Origin: an uncultured Bergeyella sp.
Lineage (GTDB): Bacteria > Bacteroidota > Bacteroidia > Flavobacteriales > Weeksellaceae
Length of the DNA: 6,224 nucleotides
Assembly: GCA_916710115.1 (NCBI GenBank)
Contig: CAKAOY010000072.1
Coordinates: forward strand, 1 to 6,224
Direction of reading: 5' to 3'
Shown here: piece by piece, positions 1 to 6,224 of the stretch
Position numbering within the stretch: position 1 is the first letter of the stretch
How the letters are laid out: each line of letters starts with the position of its first letter
Translations under genes and position numbers: made by a program
The notes under the pieces: model-generated
Database searches by the model: none
Told to the model about the DNA's origin: nothing
The model's input: the letters and a program-made list of their open reading frames with translations, nothing else

Positions 1-1
1 G

Positions 2-988
2 GAAAATCTAATCACTTCGGATCTTAATACAACCTTAGAAACAGCAAAAGAAATTTTATTGACGAATAGAGTAGAAAAACTCCCTATCGTTGATGAAAAA
101 TATAGATTAGTAGGACTTATCACCATTAAAGATATTGATAATCAATTAGAATATCCCAATGCCAATAAAGATAAAAATGGACGACTTATCGTAGGGGCAG
201 GTGTAGGTATAGGTGTTGATACAATGGATAGAGTATCTGCACTCGTAAATGCAGGGGTGGATATTATTACAATTGATTCCGCTCACGGACATTCCAAAGG
301 TGTGATAGAGAAAATTAGAGAAATATGCAGAGAATTTCCAGATTTAGATATCGTAGGGGGGAATATCGTAACTGCAGAAGCTGCAAAAGACCTAATTGAT
401 GCTGGAGCCAATGTATTGAAAGTAGGTATCGGGCCAGGTTCTATTTGTACTACAAGAGTAGTGGCAGGGGTAGGGGTACCTCAGTTATCAGCGATATATA
501 ATGTATATGAATATGCTAAAAGTAGAAATGTATCAGTAATAGCAGATGGAGGTATTAAACTTTCTGGCGATATAGTGAAGGCTATAGCATCGGGAGCAAA
601 TGCTGTGATGTTGGGTTCATTATTTGCAGGTACAGACGAAGCCCCTGGTGATGAGATTATTTTTCAAGGTAGAAAATTCAAGTCCTATCAAGGTATGGGA
701 AGTCTTGCTGCAATGAAGAGAGGGGGTAAGGAGAGATATTTCCAAGCAGAGGCTAAAAAATTTGTACCAGAAGGAATAGAAGGTAGAGTTCCATATAAAG
801 GCAAGCTAGAAGATGTTGTATTTCAGTTAGTTGGTGGTATTCGTGCTGGTATGGGATACTGTGGAACGCCAGATATACAATCTTTACAAACAGATTCTAA
901 GATGGTAAAAATCACAGGTAGTGGTCTGAAGGAATCTCATCCTCACGATGTAATTATCACTCAAGAAGCACCAAATTATTCACTATAA
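2..988 (+). CDS. guaB: IMP dehydrogenase, 5'-truncated by window edge
   Basis: This enzyme oxidises IMP to XMP with NAD+, the committed step of guanine nucleotide synthesis in the cytoplasm. The frame is open from base 2, so the real start lies upstream; 328 residues are visible, against roughly 490 for a full bacterial enzyme. Visible residues 1-50 are the end of the second CBS domain (LPIVDEKYRLVGLITIKDI), and the rest is the (beta/alpha)8 catalytic barrel. The loop GPGSICTTR carries the catalytic cysteine (codon 446-448). IADGGIKLSGD and VMLGSLFAG form the phosphate-binding part. YQGMGSLAAMKRGG is followed by the flap, with the Arg-Tyr pair of ERYFQ at 734-739, and then EGIEGRVPYKG. The C terminus HDVIITQEAPNYSL is the usual family ending, so the 3' end is intact. 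A TTG at 59 could be read as a start but lies inside the CBS domain and is not one. Identification is by motif and is very secure; the promoter is not in the window. Confidence 0.98.
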   Translation, partial: ENLITSDLNTTLETAKEILLTNRVEKLPIVDEKYRLVGLITIKDIDNQLEYPNANKDKNGRLIVGAGVGIGVDTMDRVSALVNAGVDIITIDSAHGHSKGVIEKIREICREFPDLDIVGGNIVTAEAAKDLIDAGANVLKVGIGPGSICTTRVVAGVGVPQLSAIYNVYEYAKSRNVSVIADGGIKLSGDIVKAIASGANAVMLGSLFAGTDEAPGDEIIFQGRKFKSYQGMGSLAAMKRGGKERYFQAEAKKFVPEGIEGRVPYKGKLEDVVFQLVGGIRAGMGYCGTPDIQSLQTDSKMVKITGSGLKESHPHDVIITQEAPNYSL

Positions 989-996
989 TCAATACA

Positions 997-1025
997 AAAG
1001 ACTACCCCTTTTTAGGGTAGTCTTT
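997..1025. terminator. Bidirectional rho-independent terminator between convergent genes
   Basis: A perfect 11-bp stem (AAAGACTACCC pairing with GGGTAGTCTTT) closes a 7-base loop, CTTTTTA. It starts 9 bases after the guaB stop. On the + strand it is followed by T-rich TCTTTGTTATTTATT, and on the - strand by TTTTGTATTGATT, so it can end both guaB and the convergent DUF1573 gene, which stops 18 bases to its right. The stem is read directly; its action in both directions is inferred from position and symmetry. Confidence 0.88.
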
Positions 1026-1042
1026 GTTATTTATTGACAAAA

Positions 1043-1408
1043 TTAATTTACTACATTTCCCTTAATATAGAGTATGGTTCTACTATTTTCAGGGTCATTA
1101 GAATATACCTCAATATTTTTCATAAAAGGATTTACTAAGTTTGTATTGTAATGCACGGATATCTTTCCCGTTTTTCCTGGTGCAATTGGTTCTCTTGTCC
1201 AAGATGGACTAGTACAACCACAACTAGGTTTTACATTGCTGATAATGAGCGGTTTTTTTCCTATGTTTTTTACAATAAATTCTTTGTTTCCATCACTCCC
1301 TTTTTTGATAGTCCCATAATCAATAGTCGTAGTGTTAAAATTAATAGTCTGTGCTGAAGCAACCCCTGCGAATCCGACGAATACAAGTCCTAAAAGTATT
1401 TTTTTCAT
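1043..1408 (-). CDS. Secreted DUF1573 domain protein
   Basis: This 121-residue protein of unknown function consists of a signal peptide and a single DUF1573 domain. Residues 1-19 form a Sec signal peptide: a KK pair, the hydrophobic stretch ILLGLVFVGFAGV and an ASA|Q cleavage site, predicting export to the periplasm. There is no lipobox cysteine. The mature part of about 100 residues is beta-rich and Ig-like: IDYGTIKKGSDGNKEFIVKN, then PLIISNVKPSCGCTSPSW, then PIAPGKTGKISVHYNT, and ending FMKNIEVYSNDP and LYIKGNVVN. The SCGCT motif (residues 62-66) is the hallmark of the family, and its two cysteines are the only ones in the mature chain. Members are very common in Bacteroidetes, often as small stand-alone exported proteins, and their biochemical role is not established. 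The gene is alone: convergent with guaB and divergent from valS. The chosen ATG gives a proper signal peptide, and the A/T-rich leader has no Shine-Dalgarno sequence, as is normal in this phylum. Confidence 0.93.
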   Translation of the reverse strand: MKKILLGLVFVGFAGVASAQTINFNTTTIDYGTIKKGSDGNKEFIVKNIGKKPLIISNVKPSCGCTSPSWTREPIAPGKTGKISVHYNTNLVNPFMKNIEVYSNDPENSRTILYIKGNVVN

Positions 1409-1442
1409 TGTAAAATTGATTTTTTAGATTTAAATTATATAG

Positions 1443-1450
1443 CAAATTTA
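1443..1450 (-). promoter_or_regulatory. -7 promoter element for the DUF1573 gene
   Basis: Read on the - strand, this is TAAATTTG, a perfect match to the Bacteroidetes -7 consensus TAnnTTTG. It lies 34 bases upstream of the ATG, which would give a leader of roughly 25-30 bases. I find no clear TTTG or TTG -33 element at the usual 17-23 base spacing, so the promoter call rests on the -7 match and its position. Such matches can arise by chance in AT-rich DNA. Confidence 0.5.
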
Positions 1451-1554
1451 AAGATAAAATTTTAATGGAACTAACTTATTTATGATTTTATAATAAAATT
1501 AAGAAAATAGCTCTGTAAAGAGAAGTTAATTTTCGTTATGTAATCAAAAATATT

Positions 1555-1562
1555 TATTTTTG
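1555..1562 (+). promoter_or_regulatory. -7 promoter element for valS
   Basis: TATTTTTG matches the Bacteroidetes -7 consensus TAnnTTTG exactly and ends 35 bases before the valS ATG, predicting a leader of about 30 bases. A possible -33 element is TTTC at 1531-1534 (one mismatch to TTTG), with a spacer of 20 bases. A leader this short leaves no room for a T-box or other aminoacylation-sensing structure. The match and spacing are seen; promoter activity is inferred. Confidence 0.55.
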
Positions 1563-1597
1563 CAAACTAAAGTGTCAAACCTAAATAAATTAAGATA

Positions 1598-4213
1598 ATG
1601 CAAATCTCAGAAAAATATAATCCACAAGATACAGAGCAAAAATGGTATAATTACTGGTTAGAAAATAAATATTTCCATTCAGAACCGAATGAAAAACCAG
1701 CATATACTGTGGTGATTCCTCCACCAAATGTTACAGGAATTTTGCATATGGGGCATATGTTGAATAATACTATTCAAGATGTTTTAGTGAGAAGGGCAAG
1801 AATGAATGGATTTAATGCTTGTTGGGTTCCAGGGACAGACCACGCTTCTATTGCGACGGAAGCTAAGGTCGTTGCTAAATTGAAATCTGAAGGGATTAAT
1901 AAATCTGACATTAGCAGAGAAGAATTCTTAAAACACGCTTGGGATTGGACTCATAAATATGGAGGAACAATCTTGGAGCAGCTTAAAAAATTAGGGTGCT
2001 CTTGTGATTGGGATAGGACACGCTTTACCATGGAGCCGAAATTGAGCCAACAAGTGATAAAATCTTTCGTTGATTTGTATAATAAAGGGCTGATTTACCG
2101 TGGTTACAGAATGGTCAATTGGGACCCCGAAGCGAAAACTAATATTTCTGATGAAGAAGTTATTTTCAAAGAGCAAAATGGAAAACTTTACTACTTAAAA
2201 TATCAAATAGAAGGGACAGAAGAATTCCTTACGGTGGCAACAACCCGTCCAGAAACTATTTTCGGTGATGTGGCGATTTGCATCAATCCTAATGATGAGA
2301 GATACACTCATTTGAAAGGGAAAAAAGTGATTGTCCCTATTGTAAATCGTATAATTCCTATCATTGAAGATGATTATGTGGATATAGAGTTCGGAACAGG
2401 AGCGTTAAAAATCACTCCTGCCCACGATGTAAATGATTATGAAATTGGTCAAAAACATAATTTACCGATGATAGATATCCTTGATGATGATGCGAATCTG
2501 AATGAGCATGGACTTCATTATGCAGGAAAGAATAGATTTGAGGTAAGAAAAGCCATTGCCAAAGAATTAGAAGAAAAAAATCTTTTGCTCAAAGCTGAAG
2601 ATTATGTCAATAAAGTAGGAACTTCCGAGAGAACGGGAGCAGTGATTGAACCAAAAATATCCCAACAATGGTTCCTCAAAATGTCAGAGATAGCCCAACC
2701 TGCCTTGGAAGTGGTGATGAATGATGAAATTAAATTCTATCCAGAGAAATTTAAGAATACTTATAAACATTGGATGGAGAATATCCGTGATTGGAATATT
2801 TCTCGCCAATTGTGGTGGGGGCAACAAATCCCTGCATACTACTACGGAGAGGGAGAGCATGATTTTGTAGTCGCTGAAAACATAGAACAAGCTCTCATTT
2901 TAGCAAAAGAGAAAGCTCAAAACCCTCATTTAGAAATAGTTGACCTTCGCCAAGATGAAGATGCTCTGGATACTTGGTTCTCCTCTTGGTTATGGCCAAT
3001 GTCTGTTTTTGATGGGCTTTCAGCACCAGAAAATGAAGACATAAATTATTACTATCCTACGGCTGACCTTGTTACGGGACCTGATATTATCTTTTTCTGG
3101 GTGGCTCGTATGATTATGGCAGGATTAGAATGGAAAGGACAAGTTCCGTTCAAAAATGTGTATTTTACGGGGATAGTAAGAGATAAACAACGCCGAAAAA
3201 TGTCTAAATCTCTTGGTAATTCACCAGACCCGATTGAATTGATGGATAAATATGGAGCTGATGGCGTTCGTGTAGGAATTTTATTGAGTTCAGCAGCAGG
3301 AAATGATCTTCTTTTTGATGAAGATTTGATGTTGCAAGGGCGAAATTTTGCCACGAAAATATGGAATGCATTCCGATTGATACAAGGTTGGAACAAGGAA
3401 GAAAAAGCAATTTCTCCTGCAGAGCAAGAAACAATTAATTGGTTTGAAAATCAGCTTAACAAAACTATTGTGGAGATTTCTGAGCAGTTTGATAAGTTCA
3501 GAATTTCCGATGCCTTGCATTTGATTTATAAACTTATTTGGGACGATTTCTGTGCTTGGTATTTAGAGGCAATAAAACCAAACTACGGAGAGGCTATATC
3601 TACAGAAGTTTATCAAAAAACCATCGCATTCTTTGAAGAATTGATGAAACTTCTTCACCCATTTATGCCATTCCTTACAGAGGAACTTTGGCAGAACATC
3701 GCGGAGAGAAGCAAAGAAGAAGCATTAGTAATTGCTCAACAAAAAAAGGCTGATGACTTTAATGAGGAAACTATCAAGAACTTTGATTTTGCGAAAGAAC
3801 TCATCTCTGGAGTAAGAAATTATCGACAAAGCAAGGGAATCTCACCAAGGGAAAGTGTAGAACTATTTACTAATGCTACTGCTTTCATTAACGAAGCTGT
3901 GGTAAGGAAGTTAGCCAATGTTTCTGAAGTGCATTTTGCTGAAAAGACCGATAAACCAAGCTTTACATTCTTGGTTGGTGCTACGGAAATATCTATACCG
4001 CTCAGCGAGAACCTTGATTTAGCCAAAGAGAAGAAAAAAACAGAAGAGGAAATTAAATATCTGAAAGGCTTCTTGGTATCGGTGGAGAAAAAGCTCAGCA
4101 ATGAGAAATTTGTAGCTAATGCGAAACCTGAAATTGTAGAAAATGAACGCAAGAAGCAAAAAGATGCTCAAGAAAAAATCGCAATTTTAGAAGAGAAGAT
4201 AAAAAATTTATAA
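1598..4213 (+). CDS. valS: Valyl-tRNA synthetase (valine--tRNA ligase)
   Basis: This cytoplasmic class I synthetase attaches valine to tRNA(Val) and hydrolyses mischarged Thr-tRNA(Val). The gene is complete at 871 residues, a normal length for Bacteroidetes ValRS. The Rossmann catalytic core opens with PPPNVTGILHMGH, whose HMGH (50-53) is the HIGH signature, followed by WVPGTDHASIAT. The CP1 editing domain spans roughly 200-345, with TTRPET (215-220) and GTGALKITPAHDVNDYEIG (266-284), including the conserved aspartates 277 and 280. The core resumes with RDWNISRQLWWGQQIPA (about 397-413), LDTWFSSWLWP (about 456-466), GPDIIFFWVARMIM, and KMSKS at 534-538. The helical anticodon-binding domain includes WDDFCAWYLE (648-657) and LLHPFMPFLTEELW. 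Residues from about 805 form the lysine- and glutamate-rich C-terminal coiled coil that contacts the tRNA in ValRS. The coiled coil and PPPNVTG separate it from IleRS and LeuRS. The start MQISEKYNPQDTEQKW is the usual N terminus, and no Shine-Dalgarno run precedes it. Nothing is broken or missing. Confidence 0.98.
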   Translation: MQISEKYNPQDTEQKWYNYWLENKYFHSEPNEKPAYTVVIPPPNVTGILHMGHMLNNTIQDVLVRRARMNGFNACWVPGTDHASIATEAKVVAKLKSEGINKSDISREEFLKHAWDWTHKYGGTILEQLKKLGCSCDWDRTRFTMEPKLSQQVIKSFVDLYNKGLIYRGYRMVNWDPEAKTNISDEEVIFKEQNGKLYYLKYQIEGTEEFLTVATTRPETIFGDVAICINPNDERYTHLKGKKVIVPIVNRIIPIIEDDYVDIEFGTGALKITPAHDVNDYEIGQKHNLPMIDILDDDANLNEHGLHYAGKNRFEVRKAIAKELEEKNLLLKAEDYVNKVGTSERTGAVIEPKISQQWFLKMSEIAQPALEVVMNDEIKFYPEKFKNTYKHWMENIRDWNISRQLWWGQQIPAYYYGEGEHDFVVAENIEQALILAKEKAQNPHLEIVDLRQDEDALDTWFSSWLWPMSVFDGLSAPENEDINYYYPTADLVTGPDIIFFWVARMIMAGLEWKGQVPFKNVYFTGIVRDKQRRKMSKSLGNSPDPIELMDKYGADGVRVGILLSSAAGNDLLFDEDLMLQGRNFATKIWNAFRLIQGWNKEEKAISPAEQETINWFENQLNKTIVEISEQFDKFRISDALHLIYKLIWDDFCAWYLEAIKPNYGEAISTEVYQKTIAFFEELMKLLHPFMPFLTEELWQNIAERSKEEALVIAQQKKADDFNEETIKNFDFAKELISGVRNYRQSKGISPRESVELFTNATAFINEAVVRKLANVSEVHFAEKTDKPSFTFLVGATEISIPLSENLDLAKEKKKTEEEIKYLKGFLVSVEKKLSNEKFVANAKPEIVENERKKQKDAQEKIAILEEKIKNL

Positions 4214-4219
4214 GAATAG

Positions 4220-4255
4220 AATGAGGTGATGAATACTTTGTTACCTCATTTTTTT
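4220..4255 (+). terminator. Rho-independent terminator of valS
   Basis: AATGAGGTGA (4220-4229) pairs with TTACCTCATT (4241-4250), giving a 10-bp stem with one G-T wobble around an 11-base loop. It runs straight into a tract of seven T (4249-4255). It begins 7 bases after the valS stop and ends only 13 bases before the next ATG, so it separates valS from the downstream restriction-modification gene. It is oriented for + strand transcripts. Confidence 0.87.
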
Positions 4256-4268
4256 AATATTTTTATTT

Positions 4269-6224
4269 ATGGCAAAGAAAACAACACAATCAATAGAGCC
4301 TAATATCGCTGATTTAGCAAATGGTTGGCTTAGAAGTTATGGATTAGATTATAAATTAGAGCAAGAACCTCTTAATGATGAGATAGACAAAGCTCTAATG
4401 TATTATTTTTCTAAAAGTGGAGGAACAGGAGGAAATCGCCCTGATGCTAAATTGCTGTTAGAAAATCAATATGGAGAAAAATTTCCTGTTTTAATTGAGT
4501 ATAAAGGTAAAAAAGACGCCCTTGTAAAATTAGATAAAGATGGAAATGTAGATAATCGTACAGCTAAAAATGAATCTAATTTTAAGCATATCAACAGTTA
4601 TGCTGTGAATGGTGCGGTACATTATGCTAATGCTTTATTACATCATACGAGTTATACTGATATTATTGCTATTGGTATGACGGGAGAAAAAGATGAGAAA
4701 GGGAATATTAGACATCAAATAGGAGTATATTATGTTTCTAAATCTAATTTAGGGATAGGGCAGAAAGTCGAGAATTTCACTGATTTTTCATTCTTAGCCA
4801 AAGAAAACTTTGATAGTTTCATTACTAAAGTTAAAGATTTAACGCTTTCTCAAGAAGAATTAGAAAGAATAAAAGAAAAGCGTGAAAGAGAAATTGATAC
4901 CAGTCTTATTAAGCTTAATAATGATATTTATCAAACAGAAAAAGGTTTAGGAGAGAATGACCGCGTGTATCTTGTAGCGGCTTCTATCATTGCTACAATT
5001 GGTGTTGCTGGGAAAGTAAAACCATTAGAAAAAGAAGAATTGAAATCTTCTACTGAAATAGGCAGTCGCGATGGAGATATTATTATTCGTAAGATAGAAG
5101 CTTTTTTTGAAGAAAAACATTTACAAAAAGACAAAAAAGCCCTCATCATCAGAACACTTTCTAATACACTTCTTACGGAGAATATCAATAAACCACACAA
5201 TGGAGAAAGTCAGCTCAAAAGAGTTTTCACTAAGATAGTAGATGATTTAGGAATTTATTACAAAATTGGTTTGACTACCGATTTTACAGGCAAGTTATTT
5301 AATGAAATGTATTCTTGGCTCGGTTTTTCCCAAGATAAACTGAATGATGTAGTGCTTACACCTTCCTATGTTGCTACTTTACTTGTAAAGTTGGCAAGGG
5401 TAAATAAAGACAGCTTTGTTTGGGATTTTGCTACGGGGTCAGCAGGTTTGCTCGTTGCAGCGATGAATGAAATGCTCAAAGACGCCAAAGAAAATATCCA
5501 CTCTCCTGAAGAATTAAGAGTAAAAGAAGCCCACATTAAAGCCAAGCAGTTATTGGGCTTGGAGCTACTTTCCAGTGTGTATATGCTTGCTATCCTTAAT
5601 ATGATTATGATGGGAGATGGTAGCTCCAACATCATTAATAAGGACTCTCTTGTTGATTTTGACGGAAATTACGGTTTTGGAAATACACAAGACAAATTCC
5701 CTGCCGATGCCTTTGTGCTAAACCCTCCTTATTCTGCTACGGGTAACGGAATGAACTTTGTGGAGACAGCTCTTGATATGATGAATAAAGGCTACGCCGC
5801 TATCATTATACAAAACTCCGCAGGGAGCGGAAAAGCAAAGGAAATCAACCAACGCATATTGCAAAATCATACACTTTTGGCAAGTATTAAAATGCCAATA
5901 GATTTATTCATTGGGAAATCTAGCGTTCAGACGAATATCTATGTTTTTAAGGTAGGAGAGAAACACCACGCCGACGAGGTAGTGAAATTCATAGACTTCT
6001 CTAATGATGGCTACACCCGTACCAACCGCAAAAAAGCCAGCAATAACCTAAAAGATACAGACAATGCACGAGGTCGTTATGAAGAACTCGTGAATCTTGT
6101 TCGTTTTGGGAAATCTAAACTGAATTTATTGAGCGAAAAAGAATATTTTGAAGGAAATATAGACCCTAAAAATGGTGCCGACTGGAACCAAACCGCTCCC
6201 ATAGATACCAAACCTACCTTAGAA
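4269..6224 (+). CDS. Nuclease-methyltransferase fusion (type IIB/IIG-like restriction-modification), 3'-truncated
   Basis: This frame is open for 652 codons and runs off the right edge, with no internal stop or frameshift. It looks like one polypeptide that both cuts and methylates DNA. Residues about 1-170 carry a PD-(D/E)XK-like signature: NRPDAKLLLEN (Asp59), then FPVLIEYKGKKD (Glu77-x-Lys79), the likely metal-binding site. Residues about 190-230 are a charged helical linker. Residues about 230-350 resemble the helical N-terminal part of HsdM-type methylases (VYLVAASIIATIG). The N6-adenine methyltransferase core follows: LTPSYVATLLVKL (motif X, about 363-375), VWDFATGSAGLLVAAM (SAM-binding motif I, 384-399), LLGLELLSSVYMLAILNM, and catalytic LNPPYSATG (NPPY 485-488). 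After that come TNIYVFKVG (about 555-563) and a tail at DWNQTAPIDTKPT that in related proteins lies close to the C terminus. No DNA-recognition domain is visible, so a separate specificity subunit is expected downstream. The ATG has no Shine-Dalgarno and sits 55 bases after valS, behind its terminator. BcgI-type A subunits have this layout; a type I HsdM with an added N-terminal domain is the alternative. The methylase call is secure, the nuclease call moderately so. Confidence 0.85.
   Translation, partial: MAKKTTQSIEPNIADLANGWLRSYGLDYKLEQEPLNDEIDKALMYYFSKSGGTGGNRPDAKLLLENQYGEKFPVLIEYKGKKDALVKLDKDGNVDNRTAKNESNFKHINSYAVNGAVHYANALLHHTSYTDIIAIGMTGEKDEKGNIRHQIGVYYVSKSNLGIGQKVENFTDFSFLAKENFDSFITKVKDLTLSQEELERIKEKREREIDTSLIKLNNDIYQTEKGLGENDRVYLVAASIIATIGVAGKVKPLEKEELKSSTEIGSRDGDIIIRKIEAFFEEKHLQKDKKALIIRTLSNTLLTENINKPHNGESQLKRVFTKIVDDLGIYYKIGLTTDFTGKLFNEMYSWLGFSQDKLNDVVLTPSYVATLLVKLARVNKDSFVWDFATGSAGLLVAAMNEMLKDAKENIHSPEELRVKEAHIKAKQLLGLELLSSVYMLAILNMIMMGDGSSNIINKDSLVDFDGNYGFGNTQDKFPADAFVLNPPYSATGNGMNFVETALDMMNKGYAAIIIQNSAGSGKAKEINQRILQNHTLLASIKMPIDLFIGKSSVQTNIYVFKVGEKHHADEVVKFIDFSNDGYTRTNRKKASNNLKDTDNARGRYEELVNLVRFGKSKLNLLSEKEYFEGNIDPKNGADWNQTAPIDTKPTLE

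Noticed and set aside
59..61. TTG as a start codon making a complete 309-residue guaB product
   Set aside because: The same frame is open to base 2, and the upstream residues (ENLITSDLNTTLETAKEIL) continue the CBS domain. The gene is simply cut by the window edge.
1151..1357. 68-codon + strand frame opposite the DUF1573 gene
   Set aside because: It lies wholly antisense to a gene with a signal peptide and a recognised domain, and its translation resembles no family and has no leader features.
1455..1499. Small AT palindromes (TAAAATTTTA at 1455-1464; ATTTTA-TAA-TAAAAT at 1485-1499) as operators
   Set aside because: They are made only of A and T in very AT-rich DNA, where such symmetry is expected by chance, and they have no second copy or recognisable operator sequence.
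1563..1597. T-box or other tRNA-sensing leader ahead of valS
   Set aside because: With the predicted promoter at 1555-1562 the leader is only about 30 bases, and there is no T-box sequence or antiterminator stem.
1991..4152. Several - strand frames of 61-114 codons inside valS
   Set aside because: They overlap one another and the fully conserved valS reading frame, and their translations show no domain or motif. They are shadow frames.
4931..5635. Two 89-codon - strand frames inside the nuclease-methylase gene
   Set aside because: They lie antisense to a continuous coding frame with clear methylase motifs; their translations are serine- and leucine-rich with no recognisable domain.

Overview
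The window looks like chromosomal DNA from a low-GC Bacteroidetes, most likely a member of the Flavobacteriales. The evidence is AT-rich intergenic DNA, start codons preceded by A/T-rich sequence with no Shine-Dalgarno run, two perfect matches to the Bacteroidetes -7 promoter element TAnnTTTG, and a small secreted DUF1573 protein of a type common in this phylum. Genus cannot be fixed from the sequence alone.

Layout, left to right. Positions 2-988 (+) hold the 3' two thirds of guaB (IMP dehydrogenase, GTP synthesis), cut by the left edge. A strong, roughly symmetric hairpin (997-1025) separates it from a convergent gene at 1043-1408 (-), which encodes a 121-residue exported DUF1573 protein. 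A 189-base AT-rich divergent region (1409-1597) carries one -7 element for that gene and another for valS. Positions 1598-4213 (+) encode a complete 871-residue valyl-tRNA synthetase, followed by a rho-independent terminator (4220-4255).

The last third, 4269-6224 (+), is one uninterrupted reading frame of 652 codons that runs off the right edge. It has an N-terminal PD-(D/E)XK-like nuclease signature and a C-terminal N6-adenine DNA methyltransferase core (SAM motif, NPPY). This is the architecture of a combined restriction-modification enzyme of the type IIB/IIG (BcgI-like) kind. A specificity subunit would be expected just outside the window.

The first three genes are ordinary housekeeping or conserved genes, each in its own transcription unit, with no operon linking them. 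The only accessory element is the restriction-modification gene, which sits directly behind the valS terminator and may mark the start of a defence locus. I see no RNA gene, insertion sequence, CRISPR array or extended repeat. No clearly undescribed system is visible, although the family placement and missing partner of the last gene deserve follow-up.
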